A stretch of 64,000 nucleotides of DNA, taken from Ricordea florida (Eukaryota; Cnidaria; Anthozoa; Corallimorpharia; Ricordeidae). The translations under genes were made by a program, and so were the position numbers. The DNA is taken from assembly GCA_949710005.1 (NCBI GenBank), contig OX453282.1:4118501-4182500 (forward strand), written 5' to 3'. Positions 43,304-52,244 of the stretch are shown here, one piece after another. The notes under the pieces were generated by a model. The model did no database searches. It was not told where the DNA came from and was given only the letters and a program-made list of their open reading frames with translations. Position 1 is the stretch's first letter. The number at the start of each line of letters is the position of its first letter.

Positions 43304-43549
43304 AAATACGAAGCTTCGGAGGCTGTAATATTGGAAAAGTTTAACTCACTCGAACCAGACACCAACGAGTCATCCACCATCGGTACTAAAGAAGGAAAGG
43401 ATGAGTCTTCTAAAGAAACGCACAGAAGATTTATTAAATCTCTTATAGACAAAATGGTAATAAGGGCATTATGCATCGATAGATTAGCCAGACTTCTCTT
43501 TCCCCTCGGATACACAGTTTTTATATTCTGTTATTTTACACTGATTTAA
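43304..43549 (+). CDS. pLGIC plus gene, exon 8 (loop end and TM4)
   Basis: 246 bp from acceptor CCACAG to TAA. It encodes a Glu/Ser/Lys-rich cytoplasmic segment and TM4 (LARLLFPLGYTVFIFCYF). Confidence 0.9.
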   Translation, partial: KYEASEAVILEKFNSLEPDTNESSTIGTKEGKDESSKETHRRFIKSLIDKMVIRALCIDRLARLLFPLGYTVFIFCYFTLI

Positions 43550-44129
43550 TTTAATAGATGCTTTCTAAAAGAAACACTTGCAACGAGCAGACGTAAGATG
43601 GAATATGCCAAACACGAAATACGGTGTTTCATCACATATCAAACACCGAGAAGAGAAAAGCTGAAAATACGACGCGCAGCAAAGTGTTTTTAATTTAACG
43701 AAATTCGAGATTTTTGATTTGTGATGATACACATGCCATCTAGTGTCTGATATAACTCCTCAAACAAAATTATTTGGAAGGAGAAATTAACGATGCAAAA
43801 ACGAGCCGTGTGTCATCAGATATCCAAACACGTCACGGTGCCTGATTTCCTTTGTCTTTCCCTCACACATTGTTAATGAGTTTCCAGCTCGTTGCCAGAC
43901 TCATATCATAGTTAGTGCATGTTAGAGCAATTACAGGAAAATGTAAACATTTAATTAAACCTATGGTTGTATATGGCACAGTAAGGAAAAGTACTGCTCA
44001 ACTACTTGGGTCGACTGAAAGGTAAAGGCGCACTGTCAACATTCTTTTGTATAAATTCAGAGATTTAAAACAACATGCAATCGTATACCGCTTTTATAAC
44101 GCCAAAAGAAATCGGCTGAGCTCTTTCAA
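43550..44129. other. Downstream of the receptor, no feature recognised
   Basis: No gene or clear repeat; no AATAAA was found close to the stop codon. Confidence 0.3.
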
Positions 44130-44149
44130 GCATTATAATAATGATAATG

Positions 44150-44183
<34 letters not shown>

Positions 44184-44405
44184 CAGCAAGAATCAAAGAA
44201 ACGTGCTCGATACCTAGAGGGATAAAGCTAATGTGGAGTAGATGAAATTATCCTCTTGATCTCGACTTTCCACTCAGTTGTGGACGTCTTAGATCACAGG
44301 AAGTGATCCGACCCTCACAAACTTCCAGTGCCTGAAATGTGCACTGTGTTATAAAAACAAATAATAACAATAATAATAATAACAGTAACAATAATAATAT
44401 TAATA

Positions 44406-44437
<32 letters not shown>

Positions 44438-44490
44438 GATGATGATGATAATGATGATGATGATGATGATCATCATCATCATGATGGCGC
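44130..44490. repeat. Two trinucleotide microsatellites
   Basis: AATGATAATGAT run at about 44135-44182, then (AAT)n changing to (GAT)n and ending CATCATCATCATGATGG at about 44359-44486. The poly-Asn/Asp and poly-Ile open frames across it are artefacts. Confidence 0.9.
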
Positions 44491-44939
44491 TAAAACTATA
44501 ACAAATATTCTTAGGAGCTTTAAACAAATCTAAAATGTGTAGTATTAGATATAAACTAAGTATTAAAAAGAGAAAAAGATAGACTGATTGTAGGTGAGCT
44601 GAAAAAGGTGTGTCTTAACTTTGATTTAAAAACAATAATATTCGAACTTGACAGTATCTTCAGAGGTGGATGAGGCAGCGATTACATAAGTACTGGAAGT
44701 TCCAGTGAGTTAAATCCGTACGCATCCCTCATACTTCACCAGTGACGGTTCTTTGCTCCCGCTGCTAATTAGATAAAGGATGTTTATTTTTCAGTTGCAC
44801 GTTTTTGTCGTTTGCGAAACCAGTGAATGAAAATCGCATTCGCTCATTTTCTAGTAATTAATTTCTAGTTCTTCTAGCCTTTACTGTTCTTACGTTGATC
44901 AACCGTGCCGCCAAATAAGGATTACATTATAATAATACT

Positions 44940-45340
44940 GAAATATTTATAGAGCGCTAATTCCCAAAAGTCCAAAAGCGCCTTACATCAATAAATTTAA
45001 AGTGAAAAAACGTAAACATGGTAGAACAAAGGTAGACCTTAAAAATTATAAAACCGCATAGGATAATTTAAAAAGTCAGGTCTTTAACTTGGATTTGAAA
45101 GACGAAAAAGATTCACAAGTCCTTAGCTTTAGAGGGAGGTTGTTACAAATGACTGGAGCAGAAACAGCAAAAGAGCGACCACCGTAGTTCTTCAGATTCA
45201 AAGTTGGTGCTGTAAGCAACATTTGACAAGAAAATCTTAGAGTTCTGCTCCGAGTATAAGGCTTGATCAGCTCAGTAATGAAGATAGGCGTAGCACCAAG
45301 AAGGGCCGGGCCGCTGCGATGAGTACAATTTTAAAGACAA
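44940..45340 (-). repeat. Dispersed repeat, likely retroposon-derived
   Basis: Contains TTTATAGAGCGCTAATTCCC, AAAGCGCCTTACATC, TTTAGAGGGAGGTTGTTACA, GAGCGACCACCGTAGTTCTT and CAGCTCAGTAATGAAGATAG. The layout resembles a repeat common in marine invertebrate genomes, but I cannot name the family with certainty. Confidence 0.4.
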
Positions 45341-45483
45341 TCCTTTCAATCAACTTTACTCAATTTCAATCAGTTTTAAAGACAAACTTTGGACACACGC
45401 TTAGTTATGTTCTTTTATAATGACTTGCGCAGTGTTTCCTCTGTTTTTCACCAATACACAAATTCGATTATGCCCCAATTTCG

Positions 45484-45640
45484 CTAAGATTTCCGTACAG
45501 GTCCCTACTCATTATGCATTCTGTAACTATGCTATTTTGATCTTCGAACACAAGAAATATTTGCACGTGCATTACACCAGACAAGACAGCTTCAGCATGC
45601 ATAATGAAGTAGGGACCTGTGCGGAAATCTTACCACAATT
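45484..45640. mobile_element. MITE, ATTTCCG...CGGAAAT family, copy 1
   Basis: Inverted ends AAGATTTCCGTACAGGTCCC and GGGACCTGTGCGGAAATCTT, with ATTATGCAT facing ATGCATAAT further in. Length about 155 bp. A second copy lies at 48670-48785. Confidence 0.8.
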
Positions 45641-45663
45641 TCTTCCGGACGATTTCCTGTTAC

Positions 45664-45878
45664 TTTGACAACCGATGGCCGAGTGGTCTTTAAATCCCGC
45701 TCTGGCCACTGCCTGGTGTTGTTCTGGGTAAGTACCTGGTTCAACTCCTCGATCATCCTTGTAAAATAGCCAACTGGTCTGCCTCCCACCAGTTGGGATT
45801 CTTAACAATGTTGTATTTACTAAGTGACTCTGAAAAGCCCCCGTGGGGACGAGCCACTATATGTATGTATGTATGTAA
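45664..45878 (+). mobile_element. tRNA-derived SINE with (TATG)n tail
   Basis: Head GATGGCCGAGTGGTCTTTAA (serine/leucine tRNA-like box A), box B-like CTGGTTCAACTCCTCG, body AGCCAACTGGTCTGCCTCCC / CAGTTGGGATTCTTAAC, and a TATGTATGTATG tail. This structure is common in anthozoan genomes. Confidence 0.8.
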
Positions 45879-45890
45879 CGAATCGTTTTC

Positions 45891-46045
45891 ACCAGTATGC
45901 TGAACTTGTTTTAATGGAAGATCAGCACGGTGGGAAATTTCTACCCCTTAATCAGCCAAAAGAATGTCCACTTGATCCCAGTCTTTTAAAGAGACAATTG
46001 AGCTCGGCCGATATTGATTCATTCGATCCACAGCTGGTATTGTAG
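45891..46045 (+). CDS. Unknown short coding-like segment
   Basis: After a possible acceptor (TTTTCACCAG) the frame reads YAELVLMEDQHGGKFLPLNQ and continues to FDPQLVL and TAG. Its composition looks protein-like, but no domain is recognised and no partner exon is certain. It could be the last exon of a gene or a fragment of a transposon. Confidence 0.25.
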
Positions 46046-46421
46046 TTTTATTGGCCCATAGAAGCCTGGCAGCTAGTTTGTCTGTTTTGCACCAAAGACA
46101 AATCGTTTCCTCGCATCGTGAGCTTTCTTCTCGTACCAAATTTGCTATATTTTCACTTTTTTTTCGCATTTTTGCTCCGGAGCAAAGTTGGCATAGACAT
46201 CTGAAGAGCAATCATCGATATGAAGTGTGAGTACCTTGTTTTATTTCTTATTTTTTTGCCTTCGTGTAGGATTTATGAACAAATTAAAACCATAGAACCA
46301 CACTTTTGACTCTACTAAATATTTTTGGAACCTCGAGAACATTGATTGTTATTTATTTAATATTGAAAATTTGTCACAAAATTGGTGAATTTTTAGGTGG
46401 CGTTGAGAGCTGCTGTGGCTG

Positions 46422-46589
46422 ATGGGGAGCAAGAAGCGAAGAGCTCCGCGAAGAACGACCAAAACTACAGAAAAACTGCGATTTCCCATAGGCGATCTCG
46501 CTCAAAGGAGGCCTGAATTAAAAGAAGAATTTTTAAGAAAATCAAAGCAATTAAATGCTTTGAGGAAGAATTCGAGCCGAATTAATTAG
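46422..46589 (+). CDS. Small Lys/Arg-rich ORF
   Basis: A 55-codon ATG-to-TAG frame (MGSKKRRAPRRTTKTTEKLR and on to LRKNSSRIN), very basic. It follows a possible acceptor at about 46395 (TTTTTAG) and precedes a consensus donor CAA|GTAAGT at about 46592, so it may lie in an exon. No homologue is recognised. Confidence 0.25.
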   Translation: MGSKKRRAPRRTTKTTEKLRFPIGDLAQRRPELKEEFLRKSKQLNALRKNSSRIN

Positions 46590-46599
46590 CAAGTAAGTA

Positions 46600-47550
46600 A
46601 TATTGTCCTGACAATCATGGACTGGTCATGGAAATCATGCATGCATTCAACTCAAGACTTTGTTTTCTATTGTGTGAATCTGGCTATTACTCTTTTATGA
46701 TTACTTTTTTGTTTCATGGGTTTATAAAAACCACTCTAATTGCTTCATTGCTGTTCTATTGTGTACATATAAAAATGTACAGTAAAAATTGCATTTAAAT
46801 CCATGAAACAGTAGTACTACTTTAATTAGCTAGGACAGCTGAATGGCACAAATTAAGCAGAAGGAAAAAATTAATAAGTTTGTTTTCTTGTTGTTTTTAT
46901 TTTGAACTAGTTATGTTACACACTTTTAGTGTTTGCTTTCTAACTTTATTTTTTAACTTTATATTTATTGATTTGAAAATACCCACTTAAAGTATATATC
47001 TATCTATCAATATTCAAAAGCTCTGCGTACAAATATGCTAAAAAGAGCCAAAAAGTAATTTTGAGATAGACTTGTTCTATTCACATTAAACTGTAAAAGA
47101 AATATGACCGACTGTAGTAAAAACAGTGCAGTACTATCACCAATACTTTTTTACAGTTCAAATAAATTGACTTTGTTTCTCTAAAGAAGGAAAATTGATT
47201 GATAACTGATTTTAACTATTTATAACCAATCAATAACAGTTGTTATGCCTTTGATGTTGTGCCTTTTCAAATACTGTCTATTGACCGGGAAATCATAACA
47301 ATGAATAATGCAAAACTATTTTATGTTTGTATGTTTTAAATGCATCTTTAATTACTCAATATATACCGATTATGAGATTATAAAAAAAATATCTATGTAT
47401 TTGACTTTAATTGTATGTCAAGTTTTAATGGAATAAAAGTTATTTGTATTTGACTCATTCCTTGTGTTTATATTTATATACAATGGTTAAGTGCTCCCTC
47501 TAAACCAGTGAACGTATAATTACACAGCAAATAGCACTAAATTATGCCAG
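46600..47550. other. AT-rich, no gene recognised
   Basis: Nothing beyond AT-rich sequence can be supported here. Confidence 0.3.
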
Positions 47551-47921
47551 AGTAGAAGCACTAAATCTGTGAAACAAATATTACTAGTTACAATAAATAG
47601 TGTTGATGAGACAATAGAGAACAAACAAATTAGCATTATTTATCACCTACTTTGTACTATGTTTGTTTCAGGAATTAAGTGTATTTACTCTACACTGTTT
47701 AGCAAGCTGTATCTTTAGTAATATTTAATTCATGAATTTAGCATGAGCACCTTATAACAAAACAAATAAATGTATTAGAGCGCACACACTTAATCCGTGA
47801 AATATAAACAGTACAAAATAGGTGTTAAATTATGCTAATTTCTTTGTTTCCTATTATCTAATCAACACTATTTAGTAGTAGCTAGTATTATTTGTTTCAC
47901 AGATAAAGTGAGTGCACTCTA
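47551..47921. repeat. Long inverted repeat, about 145-bp arms
   Basis: Arms 47551-47692 and 47776-47921 are inverted copies. The left has CTGTGAAACAAATATTACTA, AAATAGTGTTGATGAGA and CACCTACTTTGTACT; the right has the complementary words. They are separated by 83 bp. No coding capacity. Confidence 0.8.
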
Positions 47922-48120
47922 CTATAAGTTACCTACAACATCGTAGACAATAGGAACCAAAATGTTTTCTTTGTATCAACAAGTACAAGTTATTGTTCAT
48001 GGTTTAAATGTGTACTCTTTAACTCATGGAAATGAGTACAACTTACAGAAGTACCGATGTGTGTATTGGGAAGTTGTGCATATTGCAAACACTATAACAA
48101 AAATCAAATTGTAAAATTTC

Positions 48121-48675
48121 CTAATCAAAATCGTATGTCATTCCAAACTGCTTCTCCTCATTTACAATAGCCTCAATTCTCTTCTTATTCTTCAACTTCT
48201 TCTTGAGAAACTCATCATCTGAGTAAGAGGTGCCCATAATCTTATTAAAAAGACTTTTTACCGGCCCTGGCAAAAGAAGTAAACACCAAGACAGCCTTCT
48301 TGTGTTTCTTTTGGTCTCGCCGGTGAATAAGCCGTAGTTTGTGGTTGACGCAAGTGTCCGTATAATTTGGAATAATTCTGTAGGCAATTCCACCTTTATA
48401 AAAACTTTCCAAGGACTTCTTGGAGCACACCTAAACGATAATCTTCTCATAAACTGCCTGTACCATCTCTCTGCTTTGCGTTAAATCATGGGGTAGTACT
48501 GGCCAACGCGATGCCTATGTTTTGACCTCGATGGTCCGAAATGGCTCTGTAATTGGCTCCACAAGATTTTTAAGGTCTTCAAAAGCCTTCTCCACTTTTC
48601 CTTTATCTAAATTGTCCAGAGACAATAGTTCAGACCGACCTACAGTAAGTGCACCGAGGATAATATTCGGAATGA
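48121..48675 (-). pseudogene. Decayed coding sequence, family unknown
   Basis: Reading the minus strand from 48675, one frame gives VGRSELLSLDNLDKGKVEKA and FEDLKNLVEPITEPFRTIEV, a TAG, then WPVLPHDLTQSREMVQAVYE, another TAG, then CSKKSLESFYKGGIAYRIIP up to FTSFARAG. A one-base frameshift near 48262 leads into FNKIMGTSYSDDEFLKKKLK and a normal stop at 48121. Two in-frame stops and a frameshift mark it as dead. It may be a transposase or a retrocopy. Confidence 0.5.
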
Positions 48676-48785
48676 TTTCCGCTCAGGTCCCTACTTCATT
48701 ACGCATGTTGTAGCCGAGCAAGAAATGTTTGCACGCGAACTTCCCAAGACAATTCAAGTACAGCATGCATAATGAAGTAGCCTCA
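48670..48785. mobile_element. MITE, ATTTCCG family, copy 2
   Basis: Left end GATTTCCGCTCAGGTCCCTA, right end CATGCATAATGAAGTAG and then broken. It shares GCAAGAAATGTTTGCACG with copy 1. Confidence 0.7.
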
Positions 48786-49296
48786 CAACAGCAGCCATTT
48801 TTAATTTGTTCGAATCAGGAAGGTTAATACTTCATTCGTAGACATATTCAGTGCCCAAACACACATGGCCTTTCAAGTGTCACACTCATGAAGTATTGTG
48901 TCGGGTGTTACGGCTGACCAACATATTGTGCACTCAACTTGGCCACATTTGGCAGTAAAATTTCCCAGCGTGCAGCAACTTAAGAGAATCATATTTGCAT
49001 ATCGTACAGCACGCGCAACGTTGCATACAAATTTCAACAAACATAACTCGAGAAGCCGGGCTTTTGGACAATCTTACCAGCGAGGCACAGAATAAGCGCA
49101 TAGTAAATCCTACAGAACCTTCGGTAAAGTTTGAATAAGTTAACATGCCAGTTTTTCCTCATATCATATATTATTCAGATATCAACGCTTATTAGTTTGA
49201 ACAGTTCTTACATCGTGACTACGCGCGAAAGTAGGAAAGCTTAATTTCCTACAACACTTATTCCGTAGATCAATGCCAACGTTTTGAGTTAAATTA
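48786..49296. other. No gene recognised
   Basis: No exon or repeat can be supported in this stretch. Confidence 0.3.
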
Positions 49297-49671
49297 TAGG
49301 GACCTTAAGTCGACGAGAGCGAGAAGGCCGAAAAAAAACAATAGGCATAATGAGCAAAAACAATGACTCTGCACGCCCCGCACGTGCGTTTTGCATTTTG
49401 GTATACATTTCGTTGCCGTTCTCTCCAAAACAACGACGTGAGATGACCAAATTTAAAGTTCTGTGGAGGACGTGAGTGCAAGTAGAGAAATGTTCAATTT
49501 ATTAGGATAACATCAACGCCGTTCATGCAAGTTAAATTGCTGGACAGTTGGCATGAGTTTCACAAGGAGAATGTGTTGGAATAATTGCAATTTCATTGCA
49601 GTAATGCGAATTTATGTTTTTCGTAGTCGTTCTCGTTGACGTCGGCGTCGTCCTTGCCAAAGGTCCCTTAT
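49297..49671. mobile_element. MITE, TAGGGACCTT family
   Basis: Left TAGGGACCTTAAGTCGACGA with GAGCGAGA, right GTCGTCCTTGCCAAAGGTCC and CTTA, inverted. The interior has GACTCTGCACGCCCCGCACG. A left-half copy is at 59670-59780. Confidence 0.75.
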
Positions 49672-49678
49672 GAACTAA

Positions 49679-49929
49679 AGGGGTGGCGAATGGGAAATGC
49701 GAGACTTGGCGAGACGGCGAGAGTAGCGTTTTTCTTTGCGAGCCCGAGAGATTTTGACTTTTTAGATTGCGAGACCGAGACTTCAAAGTGTTGTGCGAGA
49801 GTCATTAGTATAAAAATAGAGACTGCGAGATGCACGTAACCGCTAAAAAAAAAACGAGACTGCGAGACCCGTGAAATTTGATTAGAATTTTGCGAGACCC
49901 AGAGTTTTGAAGGACCATTCGCCACCCCT
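49679..49929. mobile_element. Word-rich TIR element (TGCGAGAC) with exact 6-bp duplication
   Basis: Termini AGGGGTGGCGAATGG and CCATTCGCCACCCCT are perfect inverted repeats. AACTAA flanks both ends (49673-49678 and 49930-49935). The interior repeats GCGAGAC or GCGAGA about twelve times on the plus strand, i.e. GTCTCGC on the other strand. It lies 7 bp from the preceding MITE. Confidence 0.9.
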
Positions 49930-49935
49930 AACTAA

Positions 49936-51277
49936 CGCTCTTAAAGACGCGAAATGTTAGCAAGATAATATTCAATATTATGAGTCATGACCATATAAAT
50001 GGAAAAAAAATTAATGTTTTGAAGAAACATCGGTGTTATTTTGTTCTTAATCGGTAGACCGTTAGTCTTTCTGTGAGTGTTTTTGTTCTCGTTTTTTATA
50101 CTCTACGGCTTATTTGTATTTTTTGAGGAAACCCCTATGGTGTTAGCCAACCAAATTTAAAATATTCAAAAATGACTGTTCGTATGGAGAAAAGTGCAAA
50201 CAACCACCAGCCGAAACCATGTGATCTAGAAGCGGTCTTATACCGGCGCAACCAATTAATATCTAATATTCACCGCAGGTAATTATAAGTTAAAAACAGC
50301 CACCAAATCTTGGTTCTAAAACCCATGCAAGGAGAAATCGCCGAATCTGATTGGTCTCTACAGACAAACAAACGACAGAGTTTGCTCTGTTTTCTTTTCT
50401 AAATGCAAATTTAAAAAGATATATTTGGTCGCAAAATTTGCTATTGTCATTCTAGTTTTAGCGGAAGTAAAATTGTTGCAAAAGTGCGGGTGGTAAACTA
50501 AATTTCCCCTAATCTCTCCGTTTCACTTTTTTGTAATTATAGTGTAACAAATACGATGAATTTATAGGTTAATTTATGTTTTCGCCTTGAATGATATCTC
50601 ATGCGTCTTCAAAATTATCAAATAATGGAACAAAGACGGCCTTCTTTAAGATCTTTGAAACGTTACTTTAATTTCGCGAAAGAAGCTTTCCTTGATGATA
50701 CGTTAAGTTTGTTGTTTGAGCAATTTTTACCGAGTTATGCAAATTTCTTATGAATATATAATAATCACTCTGCCACGCGGCAGTGGCACTGCAGTCGCTA
50801 TTTGCATTTTATATCTCCCCACTCAGTAGCGCCGATATTCTCAATCATACTACAAATGACTATTTATCATCTGTAGTTAAACCGACTTGTTCGACAGCAA
50901 ATAACAAGATTACTCTTTGCAGCTTAACGGTGGTTCTCCTAATTTCCCCCAATGAGGGCTGGTTAAATTTAGAAAGGGAAAATCGGTCTCATTTCCTGAT
51001 ATCACTGCGTCCTTACTTTAAATTGTTATTTTAGAATTTCAATTATATTCCTATGCGTCGTGTAACAATGACTTAAATGATTCTATCGATTAATGTAATA
51101 GAAGATCTGAGGAGTTCGTTGCACTGCCTGCGACATGACGTGGATGTCGTATTAGGACGCCGTACCCGGTGACAGTACGAGGTTCGAATTCTGTTGTGAC
51201 CCCCTATGGCATTATGCGAAGTGCTCAACAAAGTCGGCAGCAAATGTAAATATATTACTCGTTGTTTAAACAACAGG
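49936..51277. other. Upstream region of the DUF4470 gene
   Basis: No gene recognised. A sequence at about 51104-51212 has a box B-like GAGGTTCGAATTCTG and might be a very degenerate tRNA-derived repeat. Confidence 0.3.
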
Positions 51278-51331
51278 ATGGCGGAGAAAACAGCGAAGCT
51301 TGATATCCTGCCCAAATCGTTTTTGTTCTAA
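51278..51331 (+). promoter_or_regulatory. Upstream ORF overlapping the DUF4470 start
   Basis: ATG at 51278 in strong context (AGGATGG) opens a 17-codon frame (MAEKTAKLDILPKSFLF) whose TAA at 51329-51331 overlaps the main ATG at 51331 by one base (TAATG). If both are in the mRNA, the main protein would depend on reinitiation or leaky scanning. Confidence 0.55.
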
Positions 51332-52244
51332 TGGAAACTACGTCTGCTTCCGCCAACCAGCGATTTTATGGACAACACGGTTTTCCGAGACTGTCGTTAG
51401 CGAATCCGAGAGCGCAGGTTTTGTTCCCAGAGGGACAATACACTTACGCGTTTGGAAACACTCCGTGCGTCAACTTGCTGGAACACTTCGAAACAACCGA
51501 AAATGAGCATCTAGATCTTCTACTATTGGGATCAGGAGATCTGAGAAATGTTTTCTTCACAATTTCCGAGTTAGTGCATCGAGAAACACCGGATTGTCCC
51601 GAAAGCTTGTCTTTTCACCTCAACGACCACGATCCGTCGATAGTTGCTCGAAATGTTATTATTTTGGAAATAGCAAAATTAATCGATGTGGATTCGGTAA
51701 GGGACGTGGATTTCTTATGGAATGTGTGGTACAGTTTGGCTTTATCGGACAATGAGAAGCGAAGACTGAAAGTATTTCTTGAAAAGTTGGTTTCACCGCA
51801 TCACGCAACGAGCGAATATCGACTCGGCTCCGAGGACATGTTAAGATTATGTCGCCGGATTTGGGATGACTGGGCGCACCTTGATTTGAACATTGAAACT
51901 GTTTCTTTACAAAGGAATAAACTTGTAGCCCGAGGTCTTAATCTACCCTCAGCCAAACAGGAAAAAGGAAGGGGCAATTGCGATATTTCTGCTGCAAAGA
52001 GATCGCTCGCCAATACAGCGATTATGCATTTGTTGACACCACTAGACGACTTAAAATTGGATTGTAGTCATCTCCGGCCATCAGGACCTCTGTACGAAGA
52101 GATTCTTTCATATTTTATAACGGGATCATCACAGAGACAACGTGAAGGTACCAGAGTTAATCCCACGCTAATTTGCCCCTTTGAGCACACGTGGAAGGTT
52201 CACTATGGCAGCTGTCCCTTTTCTGGATACAACCCGATTGAAAG
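51331..52244 (+). CDS. DUF4470 gene, exon 1
   Basis: 914 bp encoding residues 1-304, including the whole DUF4470-like region and WKVHYGSCPFSGYNPIE at its end. Donor AAAG|GTGGGT; without splicing the frame would end at 52329. Confidence 0.9.

Larger units (their letters stand above)
29596..43549 (+). pseudogene. Second cysteine-free pLGIC subunit, exon 4 split by a BEL retrotransposon
   Basis: Eight exons: 29596-29699, 31971-32098, 33465-33532, 33893-33966 continued at 39798-39939, 40313-40395, 41180-41302, 42565-42920 and 43304-43549. Intron phases (2,1,0,2,1,1,0) are identical to the minus-strand gene. ATG context is strong (ACCATGG), followed by a signal peptide (WVLLLLWPCFVSTVQVFS). The Cys-loop positions are Thr and Phe. 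TM2 begins GDRGTVGISALLSQ. Every splice site and frame outside exon 4 is intact. The retrotransposon makes exon 4 run into a TGA at 34013-34015, truncating the product at about 140 residues, before the membrane domain. This is either a very recent pseudogene or one allele of a polymorphic insertion. Confidence 0.85.

Noticed and set aside
44315..44533. Poly-Asn/Asp and poly-Ile proteins
   Set aside because: Translations of an AAT/GAT microsatellite.
51104..51212. tRNA-derived repeat
   Set aside because: Only a box B-like word is visible; no box A or arm structure could be supported.
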